From positions 51,210 to 115,209 of the forward strand of contig JAFADI010000007.1 in the NCBI GenBank assembly GCA_023424965.1: a stretch of 64,000 nucleotides of DNA, in the 5' to 3' direction. Shown here piece after piece: positions 25,301 to 34,600 of the stretch. The notes beneath the pieces were generated by a model. It was not told the origin of the DNA. It saw only the letters and a list, made by a program, of their open reading frames with translations, and did not search any database. Numbering within the stretch: the stretch's first letter is position 1; each line of letters starts with the position of its first letter. A program made the position numbers and the translations under genes. This DNA comes from Bacillota bacterium (lineage in GTDB: Bacteria > Bacillota > Clostridia > Acetivibrionales > JAFADI01).

Positions 25301-26047
25301 ATGGCTACAGTATTTAAAAGGCCTCACGCCTTAAAAGATATTTCGATGCATTACTGTCCGGGCTGTACCCATGGTATCGTCCACAGGCTTATCGCAGAGG
25401 TCATCGACGAACTGGATATCGAGGGCAGGACGATCGGTGTTTCACCTGTCGGCTGCACATACAACAATTACGAATATTTCAACTGTGACATGGTACAGGC
25501 TGCACATGGGCGTGCACCGGCGGTTGGAACAGGGATAAAAAGAGTCAATCCCGGCAATGTGGTGTTTACCTACCAGGGGGATGGCGACCTGGCGGCCATC
25601 GGTACTGCGGAAATCGTCCATGCCGCCACAAGGGGAGAAAAGATCACCTCCATCTTTGTAAACAACGCCATTTACGGGATGACCTCAGGGCAAATGGCGC
25701 CTACCACCCTGATCAACCAGGTGACCACCACTTCTCCCTTCGGAAGAAAGCCGGAGCTGCACGGATTTCCGATAAAAGTCTGTGAAATGCTTTCAACCCT
25801 GGAGGGGGCTGTCTATGTAGAAAGAGTATCCGTTCATGACATCAAAAACATCATGAACGCGAAAAAAGCCATAAAGAAGGCTTTTCAGGTTCAAATGGCG
25901 GGCAAGGGCTTTGCCATCGTGGAGATACTGTCCACATGTCCCACAAACTGGGGATATAGCCCTGTAGAGTCCTTAAAATGGCTCCAGGAAAAAATGATAC
26001 CCGCCTATCCATTGGGCAATTTCAAAGGCAAGGACCTGGAGGTGTAA
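25301..26047 (+). CDS. 2-oxoacid:ferredoxin oxidoreductase beta subunit (TPP-binding)
   Basis: 248 residues. YCPGCTHG near the N-terminus carries conserved cysteines, and GDGDLAAIG followed by FVNNAIYGMTSGQ is the thiamine pyrophosphate/Mg signature. It forms the catalytic core with the alpha subunit. A 26-base gap separates it from alpha. Between its stop and the gamma gene lies a 132-base imperfect palindrome, which makes the gamma gene slightly apart from the rest. Confidence 0.92.
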   Translation: MATVFKRPHALKDISMHYCPGCTHGIVHRLIAEVIDELDIEGRTIGVSPVGCTYNNYEYFNCDMVQAAHGRAPAVGTGIKRVNPGNVVFTYQGDGDLAAIGTAEIVHAATRGEKITSIFVNNAIYGMTSGQMAPTTLINQVTTTSPFGRKPELHGFPIKVCEMLSTLEGAVYVERVSVHDIKNIMNAKKAIKKAFQVQMAGKGFAIVEILSTCPTNWGYSPVESLKWLQEKMIPAYPLGNFKGKDLEV

Positions 26048-26179
26048 GCTGAAAACCGTGATATACGTCGGATTACTGCGTTGCAAAGCTCGCTCGGTGC
26101 TCATTTATAACATAACATATAAACTCCGCTCCTTGCTTCGCTTTGCGCCTTGTACTCCTCGTATCTGACGATTTTCAGC
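26048..26179. repeat. Imperfect palindrome of about 132 bases inside the oxidoreductase operon
   Basis: GCTGAAAA at 26048-26055 pairs with TTTTCAGC at 26172-26179. The stem continues inward imperfectly through ATACG/CGTAT and TTGCAAAG/CTTTGCGC. The centre is an AT-rich stretch near 26104-26124. It starts at the base after the beta-subunit stop and has no coding capacity. The arms (CTCCTTGCTTCGCTTTGCGCC) look like a dispersed clostridial repeat. It must be transcribed with the operon and would fold strongly in RNA. Confidence 0.65.
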
Positions 26180-26215
26180 GGTGTATGACTAAAGTGTAAT
26201 TTGGAGGTTAATCGT

Positions 26216-26749
26216 ATGAAGCAACAGGAAATAATCATCGCCGGATTCGGAGGACAGGGGATACTTTCCGCCGGCAGGCTTATCGCATACGCAGGGATGC
26301 TGGAAAATAAAAACGTCTCATGGCTTCCCTCCTACGGGCCGGAAATGAGAGGCGGCACCGCCAACTGTCACGTGGTGGTATCGGAGGAGCCCATCGGTTC
26401 ACCGATTTTGAATAAAGCCTCAGCCCTTATCGTGATGAACGGACCCTCCCTTGAAAAATTTGAAGAGCTGGTGGAGAAGGACGGACTTATCATCACCGAC
26501 AGTTCACTTGTGGACAAAAGCCCATCCAGGAAGGATGTAGAGGTGCATGAAATTCCCGCCACACAGATGGCTTCCGATATGGGGAATCTGACCTATGCCA
26601 ACATCATTCTCCTTGGAAAGCTTCTTGAAAAAACAGGGGTGGCCAGCAGGGAAAACTTTGAGAAGGCACTGAAATCGGTGCTTCCTGAAAAGAAGCATTA
26701 TCTGATACCGGAAGAAATGAAAGCCCTGGAGATGGGGATGAATTACTAG
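26216..26749 (+). CDS. 2-oxoacid:ferredoxin oxidoreductase gamma subunit
   Basis: 177 residues. The N-terminal GFGGQGILSAGRL motif and SYGPEMRGGTANCHV are diagnostic of the gamma (POR/KOR gamma) domain that contacts CoA. The C-terminal half shows GNLTYANIILLGKLLEKTG. Start: the ATG at 26216 is eight bases after GGAGG (26203-26207); an ATG at 26201 is upstream of that site. It completes the four-subunit enzyme. A terminator follows at 26765-26796. Confidence 0.92.
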   Translation: MKQQEIIIAGFGGQGILSAGRLIAYAGMLENKNVSWLPSYGPEMRGGTANCHVVVSEEPIGSPILNKASALIVMNGPSLEKFEELVEKDGLIITDSSLVDKSPSRKDVEVHEIPATQMASDMGNLTYANIILLGKLLEKTGVASRENFEKALKSVLPEKKHYLIPEEMKALEMGMNY

Positions 26750-26764
26750 GAGAATGAATAACGA

Positions 26765-26796
26765 AAGGTCTGCATTCCCAAAGCAGGCCTTTTTCT
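26765..26796 (+). terminator. Terminator after the oxidoreductase operon
   Basis: A nine-base stem (26765-26773 with 26783-26791, one wobble) followed by TTTTCTT. Confidence 0.82.
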
Positions 26797-26843
26797 TGTC
26801 ATATACAAAATCCGTTTGATGGACGACCTGGCAGGGGGACGAA

Positions 26844-27761
26844 ATGAAGCACCTTATCATATTTTTTTATGTTGTAATATTTGTCGTAGGGTTTTCAACC
26901 GCCGGACTTTTTTCTTTTCTATACAGCAGGTACAAAGTTAAATTGCTGAAGTACTATGCTGCCTTTCTTTTTTCAACATCCGTCCTTGTTCTTTCGCAGA
27001 TATGCCTGTTTTATGTATTTGTGAATATGCAGGGTACAAGCTATGTCATAAGCTTTTTGAAGTTTGTTTTTTTAATAAGCGCAACGCCTACGCTTTATTT
27101 TTTCAGCATGTTCGCCCATAGCGTCCTGGATATTGCCTTCACCAGGGGGAAAAGAGTCCTGGCCGGTACCTTGGGCATCACCATATCTGTTTTATATTTG
27201 TTGCACTTTTCCCGTGGAATGAGCCTGGTGTTTGCAGTTGCAATCAGTATCCTGCTGATTTTGAATCTGCTTTTTTATCTGGCATTGGTGGTAAAGTCCT
27301 TAAAAGGCGAGAAGGATCAAAGGGCTTTAAGGGTAAAAAAGACATTTTTGACTGTCTGCTTTATATTTGTTCCCCTGTCCCCTTTGGATTTGCCCTTTGA
27401 AAAATTTGAAATTCTTGCAGATTATTTTCCCTATGGCTTTTTAACCTTCCCTTTGTTCTATTTTACATGGAATGTGCTAAGTGTTTTTTTTGTACTTGAA
27501 TATTCGGCCGCGAAAAACAAAAAAGTGTCGATCCTCGAATTAAACGATGTGTTTATTCAAAAATATGCCGTAACAAAAAGAGAGCGTGAAATTATCGCAC
27601 TTCTCATCAAAGGCTGTAGCTACGATGAAATTGCCAGCCAACTGACCATTTCCATGCCCACTGTCAAAACGCATGTCTCAAACATTTACAAAAAAATCGG
27701 GATAAAGAATAAAATTGAGTTGTTTAATTGCGTACAAGACTGTAGACAAGTATCCATGTAA
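26844..27761 (+). CDS. Membrane-bound LuxR-type transcriptional regulator
   Basis: 305 residues. The first ~225 residues contain about seven hydrophobic segments (for instance VVIFVVGFSTAGLFSFLY). The C-terminal ~65 residues are a LuxR/GerE helix-turn-helix (VTKREREIIALLIKGCSYDEIASQL, then SMPTVKTHVSNIYKKIGI). There is no receiver domain. It therefore looks like a one-component regulator that senses at or in the membrane and binds DNA directly. GGGGGAC precedes the ATG. The large SLH-protein gene lies 175 bases downstream on the same strand, so control of the surface-protein genes is a reasonable guess but is not shown. Confidence 0.82.
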   Translation: MKHLIIFFYVVIFVVGFSTAGLFSFLYSRYKVKLLKYYAAFLFSTSVLVLSQICLFYVFVNMQGTSYVISFLKFVFLISATPTLYFFSMFAHSVLDIAFTRGKRVLAGTLGITISVLYLLHFSRGMSLVFAVAISILLILNLLFYLALVVKSLKGEKDQRALRVKKTFLTVCFIFVPLSPLDLPFEKFEILADYFPYGFLTFPLFYFTWNVLSVFFVLEYSAAKNKKVSILELNDVFIQKYAVTKREREIIALLIKGCSYDEIASQLTISMPTVKTHVSNIYKKIGIKNKIELFNCVQDCRQVSM

Positions 27762-27936
27762 GCATATGGAATGAAATCCTGTATCAGCCTGAAATCCGCC
27801 TCTCATACAAAAGTTGTAGTCTATTTTTACCCCTTCCAGTCGAAAAATCATACAAAAAATCGATTGTCATTGAAGCCCCCGGGTGATAAATCTATAAGGT
27901 AAATCCAATATAGAATAAAACGTGGGAGGGTATTCA

Positions 27937-30900
27937 ATGTATAAGATGCAAAGAAGCTCAATGTCTTTGTTGCTGGCGGTACTTATGCTGATGTCCATGC
28001 TATCGCCGGCATTCGCGGCTCAGAAGGCAGACGTAAAAGGACATTGGGCGGAGAGCCAGATTTCTGCATGGTCTGAAAAAGGTCTGGTGAAAGGGTATGA
28101 AGACGGTTCGTTCAGGCCTGATAGTGACATTACCAGGGCTGAGTTTATGGCCATTGTGAACAGGGCCTTCGGATTTGCCAAAACCTCACCGGCAGCATTC
28201 ACCGACGTGAAGGCATCGGACTGGTTTGCACCCGAGGTTTCCAAGGCCAGGGCGGCGGGCTACATAAGCGGCTATAACGACGGTTCGGTGAAGCCCAACA
28301 GCAAAATAACAAGGCAGGAAGCAGCAGTTATATTGGGGAGGATTTTGAAACTCAAGACAAACGAAAGTTCTGCAGGGAATTTTTCCGATTCCTCTGCAAT
28401 TCCTTCCTGGAGCAAGGGTTACGTTGGGGCTGTGGCTAAAAATGGGTTTATCAAAGGGTATGGAGACAATACCTTCAAGCCCGCCAATAACGCCACCAGG
28501 GCTGAAGTAGTTACCATTCTTTCCAGAGCGGCCGGAGAAATATACGGTACAAGCGGGGCGTTTGGTCCTGCCGCAGGTATGGCTACAATTAATGGTAACG
28601 TCACCATCAGCACGCGGGGAGTGAAACTCAGCAATACCGTTATCACCGGAAACCTGTATTTATCCGAAGGCATCGGAGATGGGGAAGTTACGCTTGACAA
28701 TGTTGAAGTAAAAGGTACGACGACGGTCAGCGGCGGCGGAGAACACAGTATCGTCGTCATTAACTCCGTACTTGGGAGGGTTGTAATTAATGTACCGGAT
28801 AATTCCAAGGTTAGGGTTGTGGCTCAAGGCTCGACTTCTATCGATACGGTTGAAGCTGAAACTGCTGCGAAGCTCGAAGAAGACAATGTGACAGGTGAAG
28901 GCTTCAATGAAGTCACGATAGCAGTGGAGGCAGGTACGGAAGTGGAACTGGCCGGTGGCTTTAATGCGGTAAAGGTTGCGGCCGCCGGTGCCGCGGTGTC
29001 GATTACCAGCGGTACGGTGAAAGAAATAACCGTTGGAGATACGGCACAGGAAGCAAAAATTTCCGTTGCGGCAGCTGCCGCCATCACCACACTCATTGCC
29101 AACGGAGAAGTTGCAGTAACGGGAAAAGGCAAGATAGAAACGGCAAAGATCAATGCAAATGGTGTTTCAATGGAACAAAAACCTACAAAGATTGAAGTTA
29201 AAGACGGCGTTAAAGGAGCAGATATTGCCGGTACTAATATCATCCCTTCACAAACACCTCCAGCACCTTCCGGAGGCGGCAGTGGTGGAGGCGGAGGTAG
29301 TGGCGGAGGCGGTAATTTAAGCAGCGATGCCACATTAAGCAATATAACAGTAAGTGCAGGAAGCTTAAGCCCGGCATTTGCACCGGGGATTACAAACTAC
29401 ACGGTAAGTGTAGCTTACAGTGTAGATAGCATCGGGATAACACCCACCGTTACATCTGCCGTATACAAGCAAATGACGATTAATCATGTAGTTTCAGTAT
29501 CCAAAGCCGTATACAGCTCTGAGCTCTCTGTCGGACATAATGTCTTTACGATAGCAGTAACCGCACAGAATAATTCAACAAAGACGTACATGGTGACAGT
29601 AGATAGAGCCTCGGAAACATCTCCGCAGCCGGAAGTACCGACAGCGCTGGCAGGCTCAGTGAGCTTTAATGATATTGATACAGACAGCGGAGAGCTGGGC
29701 GGACAAGTAACGTGGACCGCCGCCGCCGATGAAAGCAATATAACCCACTATGGAGTATTCTGGGTGAAGGGAGACGGATCCAGAGGTGGACAGATAGGTT
29801 CTGATGTAACAAAAGGAGACCCCTACCGTGTAACAATAGAACAAGGCACCTTAATCCCTGCGGGAACGACAAAGATCGGGGTCTACTCCAAGAATGCAAT
29901 GGGGTACAGTACAACCGGTAAGTCAATAACTTTCTCGGACAATGAAAATCCCCCGGCACAAGAAGATGATTTCTTCTTTGAGGGTTATCCCAAAACAGAA
30001 AGCCTCAGTTATAATGGCTTCTACCTGGTGGCAAAGTGCCAAAAGGATTCGACGGTATACGCCGTGTTATATGAACATAACGGAAGCACAGTGGCTCCAA
30101 CGGTTGACCAGGTCATCGCACATACCGATGTAAGGGGGCCGGGGTCAAACTTGAAATGGTATACCTTCGAAGGGGTTACTGCCGGAAATGAAAGCTTCAA
30201 GCATGAAAGTGGCCTGAAGCCGGAGACTACTTATGATATATACTTTGCGGCGGTGGACGGACAAGGCAGCAAGCAGGCGAACCCGGTAAAGCTGACGGTG
30301 ACCACTGCTGCCGACAACCGCCCCATCTTATCGACCGTTTCGCAAATAGGATACAGGGAAGTCAACCCAAGTTTGGTAATAACGGTGGCAGGGGGGAGCT
30401 TTGATCCCGGAATTACGGCAGCCGACCTCTGGTATTATGGCGGATCTACCGGGCTGAGTATCGGCAGTGTAACGTACCACAGCCCCGGACAGATAACGGT
30501 AGGGCTTACAGGAACCGCAAAACAGGGCGATTTTGCAATGAAAGTCAATGAGTCCGGTTTTACCGGTGAAACGGCATATAGCACAGTGCTGGACATAGAA
30601 CTACCGCCTGAAATCAGCTCTATAAGTGCGGTTTCAGGGCCCAGCCCCATCCATAACGGGAGTCAGATTTATGTTTACTTTGATGAACGCACCAATGAGC
30701 CTCCCGTGGCGACAAAGGCAGACATCGATACCCTGATTGATTTTGGTGCCGGAAAGATACTGGGAAGGGATTACTCGGGGGAATGGTACTACGGTTCCCT
30801 GCTCATTACAATCACCGATGTGACAGATTCAAGCGTCAGCATCCGCGATACCTGGACCCTCAAGCCCGGTGGAAACCTGAGAGCCGAAGGCGGCTCGTCT

Positions 30901-31320
30901 GCTGTAAGCACATCAAGTGCAAGGCTTGGCGGAGCTTTTGATTACAGTAAGCCTGCACCTGTGATGATGTCTATAACAGCCAAAAATACCGGAAACCATG
31001 CAGGGCTGAACGATGGAGACATGCTGGAGATTGTATTCAATACCGATACCAATACGGCGAATGTTGCAAACCGCGTTGCGGTTACAAAAAGCGAGCTTGA
31101 TGCTTTGCTGGACCTCCATGGCAAGTCTCTGGGAGCCGACTATACGGCGAATTGGGAATGCACCTACAGGCTCTTTATTACCATACAGAATGCAAGCGGT
31201 GGAAATATAGCGGTTGGAGACACCATAACGATTAACTCCAATGCTGGACTCAAGAGTTCAAGTGCCACAACAGATGCAGAGATATGTAACGACAGCTGGA
31301 CCATTGAAGGGTCATTCTGA
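27937..31320 (+). CDS. S-layer-homology (SLH) surface protein
   Basis: About 1127 residues. The start at 27937 is seven bases after GGGAGGG. Signal peptide 1-27 ends SPAFA. Three SLH repeats follow (about 29-75, 90-140, 150-200), each with a TRAE/TRQE-type motif (TRAEF, TRQEA, TRAEV) that binds pyruvylated wall polysaccharide. Residues about 215-430 are a Val/Thr-rich beta-helix-like domain. A Gly-Ser linker (GGGSGGGGGSGGGG) lies at about 447-460 and a cadherin-like sandwich (LSNITVSAGSLSPAF) at about 463-555. Fibronectin-type or Ig-like modules follow. The last ~260 residues contain two related segments with NDGDMLEIVF/NGSQIYVYF and a TKxxxDxLxDxxGKxLGxDY pattern. It is an anchored wall protein; the enzymatic or binding role of the C-terminus is unknown. 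A strong terminator follows. Confidence 0.88.
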   Translation: MYKMQRSSMSLLLAVLMLMSMLSPAFAAQKADVKGHWAESQISAWSEKGLVKGYEDGSFRPDSDITRAEFMAIVNRAFGFAKTSPAAFTDVKASDWFAPEVSKARAAGYISGYNDGSVKPNSKITRQEAAVILGRILKLKTNESSAGNFSDSSAIPSWSKGYVGAVAKNGFIKGYGDNTFKPANNATRAEVVTILSRAAGEIYGTSGAFGPAAGMATINGNVTISTRGVKLSNTVITGNLYLSEGIGDGEVTLDNVEVKGTTTVSGGGEHSIVVINSVLGRVVINVPDNSKVRVVAQGSTSIDTVEAETAAKLEEDNVTGEGFNEVTIAVEAGTEVELAGGFNAVKVAAAGAAVSITSGTVKEITVGDTAQEAKISVAAAAAITTLIANGEVAVTGKGKIETAKINANGVSMEQKPTKIEVKDGVKGADIAGTNIIPSQTPPAPSGGGSGGGGGSGGGGNLSSDATLSNITVSAGSLSPAFAPGITNYTVSVAYSVDSIGITPTVTSAVYKQMTINHVVSVSKAVYSSELSVGHNVFTIAVTAQNNSTKTYMVTVDRASETSPQPEVPTALAGSVSFNDIDTDSGELGGQVTWTAAADESNITHYGVFWVKGDGSRGGQIGSDVTKGDPYRVTIEQGTLIPAGTTKIGVYSKNAMGYSTTGKSITFSDNENPPAQEDDFFFEGYPKTESLSYNGFYLVAKCQKDSTVYAVLYEHNGSTVAPTVDQVIAHTDVRGPGSNLKWYTFEGVTAGNESFKHESGLKPETTYDIYFAAVDGQGSKQANPVKLTVTTAADNRPILSTVSQIGYREVNPSLVITVAGGSFDPGITAADLWYYGGSTGLSIGSVTYHSPGQITVGLTGTAKQGDFAMKVNESGFTGETAYSTVLDIELPPEISSISAVSGPSPIHNGSQIYVYFDERTNEPPVATKADIDTLIDFGAGKILGRDYSGEWYYGSLLITITDVTDSSVSIRDTWTLKPGGNLRAEGGSSAVSTSSARLGGAFDYSKPAPVMMSITAKNTGNHAGLNDGDMLEIVFNTDTNTANVANRVAVTKSELDALLDLHGKSLGADYTANWECTYRLFITIQNASGGNIAVGDTITINSNAGLKSSSATTDAEICNDSWTIEGSF

Positions 31321-31338
31321 GTCTGAATAGTTAAATGC

Positions 31339-31387
31339 AAAGGGCCTGTCTCAAAAACGGTTTTCACCGGATGGAGACAGGCCCTTT
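31339..31387 (+). terminator. Terminator after the SLH gene
   Basis: A perfect 14-base stem, AAAGGGCCTGTCTC (31339-31352) with its complement at 31374-31387. It has a 21-base loop and ends in TTT. Confidence 0.85.
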
Positions 31388-31642
31388 GTGTTTGGCTTCA
31401 AAGTAAAACCTCTCAAAACTCGGACAAATAAATACAAAAAATGACAAAAATGACTATTTACACGAAAGGGTAGAAGCCATAAAATTTGTGTAACCGTCAT
31501 ATGGAATATTTTTCACTTTTATGAATTTAATTGATGGGAAAGGAGGATAAAGCAAAAAAATAAATTTATGGAATTTAATGCAGATGTAAAGCTTTTGACG
31601 GTCTACTAAATTTATTATGACATTGAAAGGATGCTTACGAAT

Positions 31643-34600
31643 ATGATGTTTTCTACAAAGGAAACCAAAAAACGGACGAAGAAGCTGCTGCTTGTCTCTC
31701 TGATTGTATTTTTGTCATTTCTTTTAGTATTTGACAGCACTCTGGCATTACAAGATGTAAATCATTCCGACCAGAAAGCTCCCGGTACTCCGCAAAAATA
31801 CCGTATCGTGGTAAAACTGAATGATGAGACGGCTTCACAGGCAGAGACCTCCATCAGCCAGAAGGATATGGCGATACAAAAAAGCTCGCCTAAGGGCCTG
31901 GGGAATCTTTTTGACAGGTACAAAATCAAAAAGATAGAACCCGTATACAAAGAACTGGTAAGCTGGAAGAAGAAAACCGGCAAAACAGAAAGGGATTTCA
32001 TACAGGAAGCCAGGAAGGATTTCCCAAAAAGGTCGGAACGGAGCCCCAAGGTCCAGAAGACCACGGATATTTCCAACACCTATGTTATTGAAGCCGATGT
32101 GACCAGCCAGGAAGAGTATGAAAGCCTGCTGGAGTCACTAAAAAAGGATGCCAGATTCAAGTATGCCGAACCGGAAATGTTTGCAACCACACAAATGGTC
32201 CCCAATGACCCGTATTTCTCAAGCAGGGGAACCTGGTCCCAGGCGTTTGATGACCTTTATGGCGTAAAAATCACTTCGTGTCCGGAGGCATGGGATACGG
32301 CAAAAGGGAGGGGGATAACGGTAGCCGTGGTGGATACGGGGGTTGATAATAGCCATCCGGATATTGCGGCCAATATATGGACCAATACGAAAGAAATCGC
32401 CGGCAACGGGATTGACGATGACAACAATGGCTACATCGATGACACCTGGGGATGGGACTTTGCAAATGGCGACAGCAGTCCTGCCGATGATCATGGGCAT
32501 GGGACGCATGTGGCCGGCACCATTGCTGCGGCTGGCAACAATGGAATCGGAATTATCGGAGTGGCGCCCGAAGCCAGGATTATGCCTATCAAAGCATTGG
32601 ACAGTGATGGAGGAGGCTATGATACCGCTCTTGCCTCTGCAATAATTTACGCGGCCCGTAACGGCGCAGACGTCATCAACAACAGTTGGGGAGGAAAGGG
32701 GTATTCTCAGGTTATCAAAGAAGCAGTGGACATTGCAAATGAATTGGGCGCAGTTGTAATCGCGGCAGCGGGAAACAATGACTCGGACGCCGGAGTATTT
32801 TTCCCCGGGGGGCTTGAGAATGTCATAACTGCCGCTGCTATAGATCATACGGATCAGAAAGCAGAGTTTTCAAACTGGGGGAGTTGTGTTGAAGTGGCGG
32901 CTCCGGGAGTTGATATACTCTCTTTGCGTGCGGCAGGAACCTCAAGAGGAACACCGGTGGGAGGTCAATATACTGTGCTTAGTGGAACAAGCATGGCGGC
33001 CCCCCATGTCGCGGGAGCAGCGGCGCTGATTTTGTCTCACCATCCGGAGTTTTCAAATAATCAGGTAAGCGCTGTGCTCCAGAGTTCCGCCACGGATATC
33101 ATGTCCCCGGGCTTTGACTATGCCACGGGATATGGACGCATAAATGCAGCAAAAGCCCTGCAAATTAGCAGCACCATGATATCGGACATTGAAAGCCCGT
33201 CTTCAGGGAGTTCCGTAGCCGGTATGGTAGTGATTACAGGCAGCGCCAAAGGCGACAGCTTTTCCGGTTATACCCTGGAATATGGTAAAATAAATGGAGC
33301 CGGGCGGGAATCCACGCAATGGAACACCATCGCGCAGGGAAGCACTCCTGTTGATGCGGGACAGCTGGGTGTTTTTGATACAACAACGCTTCCCGATGGG
33401 AAATACGTGCTGCGGTTGGGTGTGAAAGACAATAGCATTCCGTCAAATATTTATTTCGACAGGGTAGAGGTAGAAGTAGATCAGATAAAAATTTCCAATC
33501 CTGCTGCTTCGCCGGATCCAAGTTATGCCAGCCAGATCAAGCCGGGGGCGGTAGTACCCATCCGTGGATCAGCAGAAGGACAGACTTTTCAGCGCTACCG
33601 CATGGAGTGGGCGGAAGGGCTGGAGCCCACGGAATGGTCTACTAGAGGGTTCACTTTGGAAAATGGGGGTAATGCCCCTGTCACCGAAGGACTTTTAGGC
33701 AGTTGGGATTCCGGTGTTTATCCGGGAAGGGCCGGATATTACCAGTTGAGGCTGCTGGTTGATAACGCGGGTTTTACCAATGAAGAGAGGACCATTGTCT
33801 ATTTGGAGCCGGACTTGGCCTCCGCCAATTGGCCTCAGAAATTGGAAAGTCCCTTTCCGGACTATTCAAGTATTCTGCCGGCGTATAGCTGGACAGGGCA
33901 AGCTGACCTCGTTGGAGTTTATTCTTATGTACATGACCAGACATCCTTTGTAAAATATTCTTACGACGGGGTCCTTCAATATAGCTCGTTGTTCAACAGT
34001 TTGGCATATAGCCAGGCCGCTGTTGGAGATGTTGATGAGTATCCCGGGGAAGAAGCGGTTTTTGTAAAAGATGGAAGAGTGAGAGTTCTAAGAAACGATA
34101 ATTCCTATGTCGAATTTTCTTTGGAGAGTCAATACAATTTTTCTAGCAATCCCGTTGTCCTCCAGGATTTGGATGGTGATTCCGTCCCGGAAATTCTTGT
34201 GTTGGGTACACATTTGAATTCTAAGACCAGATACTTGTATGCTTTTAAATCAGATGGGTCTCTTTTGAGCTCAAAATTTCCCATTCCAATTCCTGATACT
34301 CTAATTTCCTACAGTAAATTTGTCCATTTCTTGATCCTGGATATGAACAATGACGGAGAAAAAGAAATTATTACGCAGCAGAACAATAGCAACCTGGCGT
34401 CCTCCCTAAAACTTTACAAATGGGATGGAACTCCTCTGGCATGGCAGGCAGTCGAACCGTCTTTCTCCAATGCATTCATAAAAAGTATGATGGGTGGGGA
34501 CCTTGACCATGACGGACAGGAGGAAATCATTCTGTGGGCCGGAGGATATAAGGCGGGGGATGAGCAAAGATTATATGTCATAGCTTCCGATGGTAGCGTA

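Noticed and set aside
27825..27860. SigI-type promoter before the SLH gene (ACCCC and CGAA)
   Set aside because: The two boxes are only about 8-10 bases apart, too close for a promoter.
31400..31630. Cyclic-di-GMP riboswitch before the subtilase gene
   Set aside because: A GAAA loop and an AGCC are present near 31462-31481, but the rest of the GEMM consensus is not.
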